This document shows positions 1 through 9,872 of a DNA stretch of 64,000 bases, piece after piece. Source of the DNA: Burkholderiales bacterium (GTDB lineage Bacteria > Pseudomonadota > Gammaproteobacteria > Burkholderiales > SG8-41); the NCBI GenBank assembly GCA_036262035.1, contig DATAJS010000029.1, positions 156,616-220,615 on the forward strand, read 5' to 3'. The notes beneath the pieces are model-generated. The model searched no databases. It was not told the DNA's origin and was given only the letters and a program-made list of their open reading frames with translations. The number at the start of each line of letters is the position of its first letter. Position 1 is the first letter of the stretch. The translations under genes were made by a program, and so were the position numbers.

Positions 1-426
1 GTCGCGGCCGGCGAGGAATTCGGGAAGCCCTTTGCAGCGCACTTCGAGGTCGCCGCGGTCGGCGAGCAGCGACTGCTTCACCTCGTCGCGCTGCCGGAGC
101 ACGGCACCGTTGTATTTGCCGAAATTCCTGGCGTAATCCTTGTCGTCCTTCGAATACGCGCGGATCATCAGCGCGAAGCGCTGGTCGAGCTCGTCGTGCA
201 GCCTGCGGTGGCGCGATTGCCAGCCCGTGAACGCCTTTTCGTTCGCCGCTTTCATCGCCGGAAATGCCGTGCTGCACGCGTCGCGCAGCGCGAACACCGC
301 CTGATAGCGTCCGTAAACCTCCAGCAGGCTGGTGCGATATTCGCTCGCCGTCACTGCCGCGCTCGCGGCAGCCGTGCATAGAAACGAGGCGACGAACGCC
401 CCGGCCGTCCACCACCGACTGCGCAT
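1..426 (-). CDS. Exported protein of unknown function, 3' end beyond the window
   Basis: An open frame of 142 codons runs from an ATG at 426 to the left window edge with no stop. It begins MRSRWWTAGAFVASFLCTAA, a basic start followed by a hydrophobic stretch with small residues, so a signal peptide with cleavage near residue 23 is likely. The rest is helical and charged, with three cysteines, one of them (C16) inside the signal peptide. The gene is divergent from lipB, with 70 bases between the two starts. I do not recognise the family; a lysozyme-inhibitor-like periplasmic protein is only a guess. Confidence 0.6.
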   Translation of the reverse strand, partial: MRSRWWTAGAFVASFLCTAAASAAVTASEYRTSLLEVYGRYQAVFALRDACSTAFPAMKAANEKAFTGWQSRHRRLHDELDQRFALMIRAYSKDDKDYARNFGKYNGAVLRQRDEVKQSLLADRGDLEVRCKGLPEFLAGRD

Positions 427-496
427 TTGGGAATCCGGAAAGGAATGGTTGCGCATTGTGCTACCGTTGATCGCACGAAACAACCCGACAGGACCG

Positions 497-1144
497 ATGC
501 AAAGTCTGAACCGCGCGAGCGCCGCCGGCAGCGACAGACCGATCCGCGTGAAACATCTCGGCCGCGCCGATTACGAGCCGACGTGGCGCGCGATGCAGTC
601 GTTCACCGCCGCGCGCAGCGAGGAAACGCCCGACGAGCTGTGGGTGGTCGAGCACCCGCCGGTGTACACCGTCGGCGTCGCCGGACGCAGCGCGCACCTG
701 CCTCGCGAGCGCATCGACATCCCGCTCGTACGCATCGACCGCGGCGGACAGATCACCTATCACGGACCGGGCCAGGTCGTCGTCTACCTGCTCCTCGACA
801 TGAAGCGGCGCGGGATCACCGTGAGGCCGCTGGTTAGGCTGATGGAGACCGCCGTGATAGACTCGCTCGCCGATTTCGGCATCGCGGCCGCCGGCCGGGT
901 CGAAGCGCCCGGCGTCTACGTCGGCGCCGCCAAGATCGCAGCGCTGGGCCTGCGCGTCACCCGCGGGTGCTGCTATCACGGCCTCGCCCTCAACGTCGAC
1001 ATGGACCTCTCCCCTTTCAGCGACATCGACCCGTGCGGCTATCCGGGACTTTCGGTGACCCGGCTCAAGGACCTCGGTGTCGACGCGCCTTTTGAACTCG
1101 TCGCCGATAAAGTGACCCAACACCTGATGAGGCTGTTGAAATGA
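497..1144 (+). CDS. lipB: Lipoyl(octanoyl) transferase LipB
   Basis: LipB moves octanoyl groups from octanoyl-ACP to lipoyl domains of the 2-oxoacid dehydrogenases and GcvH in the cytoplasm. The 215-residue product has the substrate-pocket motif [12 protein letters not shown] (82-93), the catalytic lysine in [12 protein letters not shown] (K146) and the catalytic cysteine in DPCGYPGL (C180). The ATG at 497 gives the usual family length; an open frame extends upstream to 332 but would overlap the divergent gene. The stop overlaps the lipA start by four bases (ATGA), so the two genes are translationally coupled in a classic lipBA operon. Confidence 0.95.
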   Translation: MQSLNRASAAGSDRPIRVKHLGRADYEPTWRAMQSFTAARSEETPDELWVVEHPPVYTVGVAGRSAHLPRERIDIPLVRIDRGGQITYHGPGQVVVYLLLDMKRRGITVRPLVRLMETAVIDSLADFGIAAAGRVEAPGVYVGAAKIAALGLRVTRGCCYHGLALNVDMDLSPFSDIDPCGYPGLSVTRLKDLGVDAPFELVADKVTQHLMRLLK

Positions 1145-2112
1145 GCGCACCCGGCACGAAAGACGCTGCGCCCGACAAAGCACCCGGCGCAAAGCAGAAG
1201 GGTGCCGCGAAGACCTCGCGCATCCCGATCAAGATCGTCCCCGCCGAGCGGCTGAAGAAGCCCGGCTGGATCCGGGTGAAGCTCGGCGACCAGACGCGCT
1301 TTCACGAGATCAAGTCGATCCTGCGCGAGCAGAAGCTGCACACGGTCTGCGAAGAAGCGACGTGCCCGAACATCAGCGAGTGCTTCGGCAAAGGCACCGC
1401 GACCTTCATGATCCTCGGCGATCTGTGCACGCGGCGCTGCCCGTTCTGCGACGTCGCCCACGGCCGTCCGCTGCCGCCCGATCCGGAAGAGCCGCGGCAT
1501 CTCGCCGACACGATCGCGGCGCTGAACCTGAAATACGTCGTGATCACGAGCGTGGACCGCGACGACCTGCGCGACGGCGGCGCGGGTCACTTCAAGGATT
1601 GCATCCGCGAAGTGCGGGCGCGTTCACCGAAGACGCGCATCGAGGTCCTGGTGCCCGATTTCCGCGGCCGCCTCGACGTCGCGCTCGATGTGCTGTCGGA
1701 ATGCCCGCCGGACGTCATGAACCACAATCTCGAGACCGTGCCGCGGCTCTACAAGGAAGCGCGGCCCGGCTCGAATTACGCGCACTCGCTCAAGCTGCTG
1801 AAGGACTTCAAGGCGCGGTTCCCGGAGATCCCGACCAAGTCGGGCCTGATGGTGGGCCTGGGAGAGACCGACGAAGAGATCGTCGAAGTGATGCGCGACC
1901 TGCGCACGCACGACGTCGACATGCTGACGATCGGCCAGTATCTCCAGCCGTCGGCGCACCACCTGCCGGTGCGCCGTTACGTCGAGCCGAAAATCTTCGA
2001 GGAATGGACGCGCACCGCCGAAGCCCTGGGCTTCGTCCATGCCGCCTGCGGCCCGCTCGTGCGCTCGAGCTACCACGCCGACCAGCAGGCGCACGGAGCG
2101 GGGGTCGTTTAG
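1141..2112 (+). CDS. lipA: Lipoyl synthase LipA (radical SAM)
   Basis: LipA inserts two sulfur atoms into protein-bound octanoyl groups made by LipB. The 323-residue protein has the auxiliary cluster cysteines C70, C75 and C81 ([12 protein letters not shown]) and the radical-SAM cluster cysteines C96, C100 and C103 (CTRRCPFC), followed by DVAHG. The C-terminal RSSYHAD carries the serine that ligates the auxiliary cluster in known LipA structures. A lysine- and alanine-rich N-terminal extension of about 45 residues precedes the core. It overlaps lipB by four bases and converges on the repeat-protein gene at 2135. Confidence 0.96.
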   Translation: MSAPGTKDAAPDKAPGAKQKGAAKTSRIPIKIVPAERLKKPGWIRVKLGDQTRFHEIKSILREQKLHTVCEEATCPNISECFGKGTATFMILGDLCTRRCPFCDVAHGRPLPPDPEEPRHLADTIAALNLKYVVITSVDRDDLRDGGAGHFKDCIREVRARSPKTRIEVLVPDFRGRLDVALDVLSECPPDVMNHNLETVPRLYKEARPGSNYAHSLKLLKDFKARFPEIPTKSGLMVGLGETDEEIVEVMRDLRTHDVDMLTIGQYLQPSAHHLPVRRYVEPKIFEEWTRTAEALGFVHAACGPLVRSSYHADQQAHGAGVV

Positions 2113-2134
2113 ACCTCAGGAGTACTACTTCAGA

Positions 2135-4947
2135 TCAGGCGATCTGCCAGTCGCTGGTCACGGCTCCGCCGACATAGTGGCCGCTCGCGAGCGAGCCGCT
2201 GGTCGGGTCCATGTGCCACAGGAAGACCCGCTCATCGGTCCCGCCGGAACTGCGCCACAGCACGTCTGAGCTACCGTTGGCGTCCCGATCGCCGACTGCA
2301 TCGACGATGCTCCACGTCGTGTCGACGCTGAACTGGTTACTGGCGCCGACATCCCCGACGCTGTCCATCAGCCACTCCAGGACCGTCCCGTCCGTGTGAC
2401 GCCACATTACATCCGAGATGCCGTCGGCGTTGTAATCGCCTCTCGCGCTGACGAGACTCCCGGCGTTGTCGAGATGAGGCAGCGCCTTCTCTACGTGATT
2501 GCTCCCATCCATGAGCCACACGCTCACGTCGCCGTTCGTTTGGCGCATCACGAGATCGGACGTACCGTCGCCGTTGTGATCGGCGCTGCCGTCTAGAATC
2601 TGCCAATCGGCACCGAGATTGCCGGTATTGACGCCATTCACGCCGCCCGAGGCGTTCAGGAGCCAGACGAACACATCCCCATTGGTGTGGCGCCAGAGGA
2701 CGTCGGCCCGGCCATCGGCCCGCCAGCGCCGTCGAGCTGCCAGATCAACGTGTGGCCGTCGTCGTTCCGCCACAGGATGTCCGACACACCATCGCCGTTG
2801 TAATCGCCTTTCGTCCCGACAATGTGCCAGTCGTTGCCCACGGCACCCGCGTTGTCGCCCGCGATGCCGCCCGCGTCGTCGAGAAGACGCCAGAAAAACA
2901 CCGTGCCATCGGTATGCCGCCACAGCACGTCCGCGCGGCCGTCGGGGTAGTAGTCGCCCGGCGTGGGGCCGGCTCGCATCAGCACGTCGTCGAAGGCGAG
3001 ACGCTCGATACCGCTCAGCGTGTCGGTGCCGTCGGGGCCGGTGACGACCAGATCGAGACCGATCTTGGTCACGGTGTAATCGTGCTTCAAACCCGCGAAT
3101 TGCGCCGTGTCGAACCCGCTGCCGCCGACCAGCAGGTCGTCGCCGCCGCGGCCGATCAGGACATCGCCGCCGTCACCGCCGATGAGAACGTTGTTGCTCG
3201 CGTTGCCGGACAGCCGATCGTCACCGCCGCCGCCGATCAGGTTCTCGATGCGCAGCAGGGTATCGACGCCGTCCGGCGTCGACTGCCCGGTCGTGATCGT
3301 GAGGTCCAGAGAAACAGCGCCGCTGCTCGCGGCATATGAAACCGTGTCGCTGCCGCCGCCCCCCTCGTAGACATCGTTGCCGGCACTGCTGACGAAGAAA
3401 TCGTTGCCGCTGCTGCCGAGCGGCCGGTCGTCGCCCGATGTGCCGGTGAGGGTTTGCGGCGCCACGACGGGGATCACGAAACTCTGGCTCACGCTCGCCG
3501 CGCTCGGATCGGTGGCGGTGACCGTCACCGTAGTCGAACTGCCGAGATCGTCCGGTCGCGCGAAGCCCGAGAACGTGCGCGTCGCGGCATCGAACTTCAG
3601 CCACGACGGCAGGCCCGCGACGCTGTAGGTCAGCGCGTCGCCGTCCGGGTCGCTGAACGTGTTTGCGTTTAGGGTATAGCCGAAGAACGCGTTCGGAGTC
3701 GCGGAGGCTGCCGGAATCCCGCCGCCCAGCACGCGAACGACCGCGAAGTCGTTGAACTCGACGTCGTCCTCGCGGCTCCAGCCGGCGCCGACGATGGCGC
3801 CGTCCTTTTGCACGACCAGGCTCGTAATGACGTCCCCCTGCGCGCCCAACGACCGGACGAGTATGCCGTCGCCGTCGAAGCTCGTGTCGAGCGTGCCGTT
3901 CGCGTTATAGCGCGCGAGCACGCTGTCGGTGTACGTGCCGTTGGTGGTATAGCCGCCGACGACGATCCTGCCGTCGGCTTGCAGGGTCACCGCGTTGATC
4001 ACATCGTCGTTCGCGCCGATCGAGGTAACGACCTTGCCGCCGGTGCCGAAGGCGGTATCGAGGCTGCCGTCGGTGTTGTAGCGTGCGAGACCGAAATCGT
4101 AATGGCCGGACGTGCCGACCGTGCCCGCGACGATGATCTTGCCGTCCGATTGCAGCGCGAGGCCTTTGATCGTGATGATCGAGCCGCCGCTGTCGGTGCG
4201 AATGCCATCGCCGTCGAACGTCGAGTCGAACGTGCCGTTCGCGTTCAGCCGGTATATCATGCTCAGGCCCGCAGCGACGATCTTGCCGTCGTCCTGCAGT
4301 GCCATCGCGGAGCCTAAGCCTCCAATTGGAGCGATGACCTGGCCGTCGGCGTCGAAAGTGCTATCGATGGCACCACTGGCGTTGTAACGAACGACCAGCA
4401 GCCGAACCGTGTCGGTGAGCGCGCCCCCGGGGTTATGCCCGTCCGTGTTACCGACGGCGACGATCTTGCCGTCGGACTGCAACGCGACCGCCGCGAGGTC
4501 GCTGAAAGACGCGGAGTTCGGGTCGCCGTCGATCAGGCCTTGACGGCTGCCGTCATCTTCGTAACGCACAATCCCGTAATCTTGAGTAAGGCCGCCCACG
4601 CGGAAGAAGCCTGCGGTTACGATCCTGCCATCGGCCTGGATTGCGAGGCCGTGTATCTGGGAGGACAGAGCCGGATTGTCGAGGCGCCTGCCGTCGCCGT
4701 CGAACGTGGTATCGAGTGCGCCATCGGGGTTGTATCGCGCGAGTGCGAAGGTATATCCGACTCCAATAGAGCCCGCGCTCCCGTGCGACATGCTTCCGCC
4801 GACGACGATCCGGCCGGACGCATCCAGCGCGACGCCGAACGCCTGATCGTTCGCTTGAGGATCGACGGCAGTCGTTACGATCCCGTCGCCGCCGAAGCTC
4901 CTATCGAATGTGCCTGCTGCAGTGATTATGGGTGCGGCATTGCTCAC
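2135..4947 (-). pseudogene. Large RTX/delta-60/FG-GAP repeat protein, frameshifted
   Basis: From a GTG at 4947 the frame encodes about seven delta-60 beta-propeller repeats (variants of DGKIVVGG, with FDGDG between), then a cadherin-like/He_PIG domain (residues about 415-495), RTX calcium-binding repeats (GGxGxDxL, about 500-600) and FG-GAP-like units (GDYNGDGVSDILWR). This frame ends at 2656 after 763 residues. Homologous FG-GAP units continue in another frame (DGRADVLWRHTNGDV onward) to a stop at 2135. The switch lies near 2705-2725, where part of one unit (roughly 20-25 residues) is missing, so an out-of-frame deletion inside a repeat is more likely than a one-base error. There is no signal peptide; RTX repeats suggest type I secretion. 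A truncated 763-residue product may still be made. Confidence 0.75.
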
Positions 4948-4967
4948 GGTCGTCTCATATCAGCTTT

Positions 4968-5471
4968 TTAGACTTGCTCGGCCAGCTTCGCCTCGATCAA
5001 CGCATCGAGCTTCGCGAAATCGGGCTCCCCGATGATCCGCGCCACCACGTTGCCCCGCTTGTCGATGACGATCGAGGTCGGGGTGAGCTTCACGTCGCCG
5101 AACGCTTTCGCGATCTCACCCAGCGGGTCGAGCGCCACGCGGAACGGCAGCGCGTTCTTCTCGGTGTAGTTGAGGACATAGTTCGGCGGGTCGTAGCGCA
5201 TCGCGACCGCGATGAACTCGAAGCCGCGCGGCTGGTACTTCTTGTACGTCGTCACCATCCGCGGCATTTCCTTCATGCACACCACGCAATCGGTCGCCCA
5301 GAAGTTGACCAGCACCACGCGGCCGCGCAGGTCCCGGGTCGTCAGGCGCTCGCCCTTGATCGAGGTGAAAGCGACCGCCGGCGCCGCCGTCGTCGCGAAC
5401 AGCGCGCGATACCCGGCGTAGCCGGCGACGGCCAGCACGAGCAGGCCTAGAATGAGAGGGCGCGATTTCAT
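4968..5471 (-). CDS. TlpA/ResA-type membrane-anchored thioredoxin
   Basis: A 167-residue thioredoxin-fold protein with one N-terminal membrane segment (about residues 5-22) that places the domain in the periplasm. The active site is WATDCVVCMKEMP (C62, C65) and the cis-proline region is KLTPTSIVIDKRG. This matches the TlpA/ResA/CcmG group, which reduces cytochrome c apoproteins or other periplasmic disulfides. The CVVC pair differs from the usual CxPC, so the redox potential may differ. It lies 20 bases upstream of the repeat-protein gene on the same strand and is divergent from the DUF4197 gene. Confidence 0.85.
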   Translation of the reverse strand: MKSRPLILGLLVLAVAGYAGYRALFATTAAPAVAFTSIKGERLTTRDLRGRVVLVNFWATDCVVCMKEMPRMVTTYKKYQPRGFEFIAVAMRYDPPNYVLNYTEKNALPFRVALDPLGEIAKAFGDVKLTPTSIVIDKRGNVVARIIGEPDFAKLDALIEAKLAEQV

Positions 5472-5491
5472 GCCGCGTCAAAGGGGGATCG

Positions 5492-6169
5492 ATGGGTCGG
5501 ATACTGATTCTACTGGCGTGCCTGGCTGCGGGCTCCGCCGTCGCCGCGGGCGTCGCAGGCATCAGCAACAGCGAAGCGTCATCGGGTTTGAAGCAGGCGC
5601 TCACCGATGGTTCCGCGGCTGCGGTCGCCCAGCTCGGAAAGGAAGGCGGGTTTCTCAACAATCCCAAGGTAAAGATCCCCCTGCCGCCTGCGCTCCAGCG
5701 CGTCGAGAGCGCACTGCGCTTCGCCGGCATGAAGCGCCAGGCGGACGAGCTCGTGGTCGCGATGAACCGCGCCGCCGAGGCGGCGGTGCCCGAAGCGAAG
5801 ACGCTGCTCGTCGATTCGGTGAAGAAGATGACCGTGCAGGACGCCAAAGGCATCCTCACCGGCGGCGACACCGCCGCCACCGACTACTTCAAGCGCACCA
5901 CCCAATCGCAGCTCACCACGCGCTTCCGGCCGATCGTGAAGAAGGCGACCGATCAGGTCGGGCTGGCGCAGCAGTACAACAACCTCGCCGGGCAGGCGGC
6001 GCAGCTCGGGCTCGTCCGCGAGCAGCAATCGACGATCGAAGGCTACGTCACTGAGAAAGCGCTCGACGGACTGTATCTCATGATCGCGGAACAGGAGAAG
6101 GCATTTCGTGCCAATCCGATGGGCGCGGCGAGCGATATTGTCAAGCGCGTCTTCAGCGCCGCGAAGTGA
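5492..6169 (+). CDS. DUF4197 family exported protein
   Basis: A 225-residue protein with a signal peptide (MGRILILLACLAAGSAVAA) followed by a mainly helical domain. Recognisable DUF4197 features are SSGLKQALTDGSAAAV near the start, FLNNPKVKIPLP, and the central KGILTGGDTAATDYFK. The family is common in Beta- and Gammaproteobacteria and has no established function. It is a single gene that reads toward polA, and its stop codon forms part of a strong hairpin (6168-6195). Confidence 0.85.
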   Translation: MGRILILLACLAAGSAVAAGVAGISNSEASSGLKQALTDGSAAAVAQLGKEGGFLNNPKVKIPLPPALQRVESALRFAGMKRQADELVVAMNRAAEAAVPEAKTLLVDSVKKMTVQDAKGILTGGDTAATDYFKRTTQSQLTTRFRPIVKKATDQVGLAQQYNNLAGQAAQLGLVREQQSTIEGYVTEKALDGLYLMIAEQEKAFRANPMGAASDIVKRVFSAAK

Positions 6170-6195
6170 CGGTTGTCGCGACCGCGACAACCGTC
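6168..6195 (+). terminator. Perfect 13-bp hairpin at the end of the DUF4197 gene
   Basis: GACGGTTGTCGCG is followed by AC and its exact reverse complement. The left arm begins inside the TGA stop. No T-run follows, so this may be a transcript-end or mRNA-stabilising hairpin rather than a classical intrinsic terminator. It abuts a dispersed repeat. Confidence 0.5.
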
Positions 6196-6284
6196 ATCCC
6201 CGCGAACGCGGGGATCCATTTTGACGTTGGAGGCTCCGAAAATGGATTCCCGATAGTCCCGCTACCGCGGTTCGGGAATGACGG
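6192..6284. repeat. Dispersed palindromic repeat with AAAATGGA core, copy 1
   Basis: The left part reads CGTCATCCCCGCGAACGCGG with GATCCATTTTGACGTTGG after it. The right part reads AAAATGGATTCCCGATAG and ends GGGAATGACGG. The two halves are imperfect inverted copies. The copies at 14391-14527 and 46693-46749 share the same design. It fills the convergent gap between the DUF4197 gene and polA. Confidence 0.7.
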
Positions 6285-6288
6285 CTTC

Positions 6289-9009
6289 TCAGTGCGCCTT
6301 TTCCCAGTTCGGCCCGACGCCGACCTCGACCACCAGCGGCACCGCGAGCTCCGCCACGCCGGTCATGAGCTTCGGCAGCTCTTCCCGCACCCGTTCGACT
6401 TCCGCGTCGGGCACTTCGAGCACCAACTCGTCGTGCACCTGCATGATGAGCCTGGTGCCGAGCGTTTCGCTCTCCAGCCAGTCCTGCACGCGGATCATCG
6501 CGAGCTTGATGAGGTCCGCGGCGGTGCCCTGCATCGGCGCGTTGATCGCCGCGCGCTCGGCCGCCTGGCGGCGCATCGGGCTGCCGCTGCGGATCTCCTG
6601 CAGCCATAGCCTGCGGCCGAACACCGTTTCCACAAAGCCCTGCTTGCGCGCGAGCTCGCGCGTGCGCTGCATGTACTCCGCGACGCCCGGATAGCGCGCG
6701 AAATACTTGTCCATGTACTGCTGCGCCGCCGAGCGCTCGATGTCGAGCTGCCTCGACAGCCCGAATGCCGACATGCCGTAGATCAGCCCGAAGTTGATCG
6801 CCTTGACGTGGCTGCGCTGCTGCGAGGTGACGTCCGATTCGGGACACCCGAACACTTCCGACGCGGTCGCGCGATGGATGTCTCGCCCTTCCGCGAACGC
6901 GCGCAGCAGGCTCTCGTCGCGCGAGATGTGCGCCATGATGCGCAGCTCGATCTGCGAATAGTCGGCCGACACGATCTGCGAGCCCTGCACCGGGATGAAA
7001 GCCTCGCGGATGCGGCGCCCTTCGGTCGTGCGGATCGGTATGTTCTGGAGGTTGGGGTCGCTGCTCGAGAGCCGCCCGGTCACCGCCACCGCCTGCGCGT
7101 AGGACGTGTGCACGCGGCCGGTCGCCGGGTTGATCATGTCGGCGAGCTTGTCGGTGTACGTCGACTTGAGCTTCGACAGCCCGCGGTACTCGAGGATGAG
7201 CTTGGGCAGCGGATGATCGAGCGCGAGCTGCGCGAGCACGTCCTCGTCGGTCGACGGCGTGCCCGACGGCGTCTTCTTGATGACGGGCAGCCCCGCCTTG
7301 TCGAACAGGATGTCCTGGATCTGCTTCGGCGAGTTCAGGTTGAACGGCTGCCCCGCCTGCTCGTGCGCGCGGCGCTCGACGTCCATCATCTTGCCGCCGA
7401 ACTCGCGCGAGAGCTCCGCGAGGTGCTTCACGTCGAGCAGCACGCCGTTGCGCTCCATCGTCGCGAGCACGCTCATGACCGGCATCTCGATCTCGCGGTA
7501 GATGCGGCAGAGCTTCTCGTCGTTCTCGACCTGCGGCGCCATGCAGCGATGCAGCCGCAACGTGATGTCGGCGTCTTCCGCCGAGTAGCTCGTCGCGGTC
7601 TCGACGCTCACCTGCTCGAACGGGATGCGCTTGGCGCCCTTGCCCGTGACCTCGTCGTAGGTCGTCGTCTTGAGCTGCAGATGCCGCTCGGCGAGGTTGT
7701 CCATGTCGTGCGACTTGTGGCTCTCCAGCACGTACGACTGGAGCAGCGTGTCGTGCTGCACGCCCGCGAGCCGGATGCCGCGATTGGCGAGCACCTGCAC
7801 GTCGTACTTCACGTTCTGCCCGACCTTGGGCCTGGTGGAGTCCTCGAGCCACGGCTTCAGGCGCTCGAGCACGAGGGATTCGGTGAGTTGCTCCGGCGCG
7901 CCGGCGTAGGTATGCGCGACCGGGATGTAGGCCGCGCAGGCGCGCTCGACCGACAGCGAGAGGCCGACGATCTGTGCGCGGAAGGGATCGATGTTCGTGG
8001 TCTCGGTGTCGAAAGCGGCGATCTCCGCGCCTTCGAGGCGCAGCACCCACGAGTTGAGCTGCTCTTCGGTGAGCACGGTCTCGTAATCGCACGCTTCGGC
8101 CGCGCGCGGCGTGATGATCGACGCCGCCGCTTCGACGACCGCTTGGCGGTCCGCTTCGTCGCCGCCGTCGCGAAGCTCGCGCAGCCACGTCTTGAACTCG
8201 TAGCGCTCGAACAGCGTGGCGAGGGTCGTCTTGTCCTGCGCCGCGATCGCGAGCTGCTCCGGCGTGACGTCGAGCGGCACGTCGCATTTGATCGTGAGCA
8301 GCTCGCGAGCCGTCGGCAGCCAGTCGAGCTTCTTGCGGAGGTTCTCGCCGACCACGCCGCCGATCTCGCTCGCGCGCTTCATGATCTCGTCGAGCGAGCC
8401 GTACTGCGCGATCCACTTGCACGCGGTCTTCGGCCCGACTTTGTCGACGCCGGGGATGTTGTCGATGGTGTCGCCGATCAGCGTGAGGTAATCGAGGAAC
8501 TGCGGCGGCCTCACGCCGAACTTCTTCTCCACGCCTGCTTCGTCGAGCGTCTCGTTCGACATCGTATTCACGAGGCAGACGTTGGGCGACACGAGCTGCG
8601 CCATGTCCTTGTCGCCGGTCGAGATGATGACGCGCATGCCGCGCGCTTCGGCCTGCTTGGTGAGCGTGCCGATGACGTCGTCCGCTTCGACGCCGCCGAC
8701 GACCAGCAGCGGCCACCCCATCGCTCGGATCGTGGTGTTGAGCGCCTCGACCTGGAACGTGAGGTCGTCGGGCATCGCTTCGCGCGTCGCCTTGTACTCG
8801 CTGTACATGTCGTCGCGGAAGGTCTTGCCTTTGGCGTCGAGGACCACGGCGCTATAATCCGCGCGCGTATCGTTGTGCAGCTTGCGCAGCATGTTGATCA
8901 CGCCGTAGATCGCGCCGGTCGGCTCCCCGCGCGTGTTGCGCAGGTCGGGCAGGGCGTGAAAGGCGCGGTACAGATACGACGAGCCGTCGACGAGCAGCAG
9001 AGTCTTCAT
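6289..9009 (-). CDS. polA: DNA polymerase I (PolA)
   Basis: A full-length 906-residue family A polymerase used in Okazaki fragment processing and repair. The N-terminal 5'-3' exonuclease starts MKTLLLVDGSSYLYRAFHAL. The 3'-5' proofreading domain keeps its acidic residues (AFDTETTNIDPF, GQNVKYDVQVL and YSAEDADITLRL), so proofreading should be intact. The polymerase palm has motif A (SADYSQIELRIMAHIS), motif B (RSHVKAINFGLIYGMS) and motif C (MQVHDELVLEV). The gene diverges from the LOG-family gene, and its upstream region is an inverted GTGAAAC repeat (9021-9077). Confidence 0.97.
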   Translation of the reverse strand: MKTLLLVDGSSYLYRAFHALPDLRNTRGEPTGAIYGVINMLRKLHNDTRADYSAVVLDAKGKTFRDDMYSEYKATREAMPDDLTFQVEALNTTIRAMGWPLLVVGGVEADDVIGTLTKQAEARGMRVIISTGDKDMAQLVSPNVCLVNTMSNETLDEAGVEKKFGVRPPQFLDYLTLIGDTIDNIPGVDKVGPKTACKWIAQYGSLDEIMKRASEIGGVVGENLRKKLDWLPTARELLTIKCDVPLDVTPEQLAIAAQDKTTLATLFERYEFKTWLRELRDGGDEADRQAVVEAAASIITPRAAEACDYETVLTEEQLNSWVLRLEGAEIAAFDTETTNIDPFRAQIVGLSLSVERACAAYIPVAHTYAGAPEQLTESLVLERLKPWLEDSTRPKVGQNVKYDVQVLANRGIRLAGVQHDTLLQSYVLESHKSHDMDNLAERHLQLKTTTYDEVTGKGAKRIPFEQVSVETATSYSAEDADITLRLHRCMAPQVENDEKLCRIYREIEMPVMSVLATMERNGVLLDVKHLAELSREFGGKMMDVERRAHEQAGQPFNLNSPKQIQDILFDKAGLPVIKKTPSGTPSTDEDVLAQLALDHPLPKLILEYRGLSKLKSTYTDKLADMINPATGRVHTSYAQAVAVTGRLSSSDPNLQNIPIRTTEGRRIREAFIPVQGSQIVSADYSQIELRIMAHISRDESLLRAFAEGRDIHRATASEVFGCPESDVTSQQRSHVKAINFGLIYGMSAFGLSRQLDIERSAAQQYMDKYFARYPGVAEYMQRTRELARKQGFVETVFGRRLWLQEIRSGSPMRRQAAERAAINAPMQGTAADLIKLAMIRVQDWLESETLGTRLIMQVHDELVLEVPDAEVERVREELPKLMTGVAELAVPLVVEVGVGPNWEKAH

Positions 9010-9020
9010 TGAAGGACGGT

Positions 9021-9077
9021 GAAAAGTGAAACGTGAGGCGTGAAACGCGTTTCACGTTTCACATTTCACGTTTCACG
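9021..9077. repeat. GTGAAAC/GTTTCAC tandem-inverted repeat, copy 1
   Basis: The left arm is a run of GTGAAA/CGTGA words (9021-9049). The right arm is a run of TTTCACG words (9049-9077). Together they can fold into one long hairpin. The element occupies the whole divergent intergenic region between polA and the LOG gene. A related half-copy lies at 32229-32257. Confidence 0.8.
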
Positions 9078-9084
9078 ACAGGAT

Positions 9085-9807
9085 ATGACTGACAAATTCC
9101 CGCACCCGCTTGCGCCCGAATTGAGCCAGAAATCGTGGGCGGCGCGCGAAGCATATCGGGTGCTCGGTATTATGGCAGAGTTCGTCCAGGCGACCGAGAA
9201 GCTCGCCGCGATCAGGCCTGCCGTGAGCTTCTTCGGGAGCGCGCGCACCGCGCCCGGACACCCCTATTACACGCTCGCCGAGGAGACCGCGCGCCTGCTC
9301 TCGGACTCGGGCTTCAGCGTGATCTCGGGCGGCGGGCCCGGCATCATGGAAGCCGCCAACAAGGGCGCTTACGAAGGCAAGAGCCCGAGCGTCGGCCTGA
9401 ACATCCAGCTCCCGCACGAGCAGCAATCGAACCTGTACCAGGACGTCTCGCAGAACTTCCACTATTTCTTCGCCCGCAAGGTGATGTTCGTGAAGTTCGC
9501 GATGGCGTACGTGGTGTTTCCCGGCGGCTTCGGCACGCTCGACGAGGTGAGCGAAGCGCTGACGCTGGTGCAGACCGGCAAGACGCGCAAGATGCCGATC
9601 ATCCTCGTCCACGAGCCTTTCTGGCGCGGGATGATCGACTGGTTCCGCGCCACGCTGGTCGCCGAAGGCATGATCTCGCCGGAGGACATGGGTTTGATCC
9701 AGCTCATCGACGAGCCGCGCTCGGTCGTAGAAGCGATATTCGATTACTACGAGAAGCGCGGATTCCAGCCGTCGCAGGCCGAGGAAGAGATACTGCTCAA
9801 CCTGTGA
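9085..9807 (+). CDS. LOG family / TIGR00730 Rossmann-fold protein
   Basis: A 240-residue protein of the lysine-decarboxylase-like LOG family, whose studied members cleave nucleoside 5'-monophosphates (cytokinin-activating or PpnN-like). It has the family motifs SGGGPGIMEAANKGA (81-95) and FPGGFGTLDE (145-154), which hold the catalytic arginine/glutamate environment and phosphate-binding loop. The ATG at 9085 follows ACAGGAT. An open frame extends to 9040, but those 15 residues come from the intergenic repeat. The exact nucleotide substrate cannot be told from sequence. Confidence 0.88.
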   Translation: MTDKFPHPLAPELSQKSWAAREAYRVLGIMAEFVQATEKLAAIRPAVSFFGSARTAPGHPYYTLAEETARLLSDSGFSVISGGGPGIMEAANKGAYEGKSPSVGLNIQLPHEQQSNLYQDVSQNFHYFFARKVMFVKFAMAYVVFPGGFGTLDEVSEALTLVQTGKTRKMPIILVHEPFWRGMIDWFRATLVAEGMISPEDMGLIQLIDEPRSVVEAIFDYYEKRGFQPSQAEEEILLNL

Positions 9808-9872
9808 GCGGTACGGATCGTGCTTTGAGATTCGGTGTGCATCGCGGATAATCGAGCGATCAAGGAAGGTTC

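Noticed and set aside
2656..2923. Two separate genes instead of one frameshifted repeat gene
   Set aside because: The second frame begins in the middle of FG-GAP units identical in style to the first frame's end, and its upstream portion is non-homologous antisense-like sequence.
6808..9012. Open frame of 734 codons on the plus strand
   Set aside because: Antisense shadow of polA; polA motifs are complete on the other strand.
9040..9084. N-terminal extension of the LOG protein (MKRVSRFTFHVSRQD)
   Set aside because: Encoded by the GTTTCAC repeat; the ATG at 9085 has a ribosome binding site and gives the family start.
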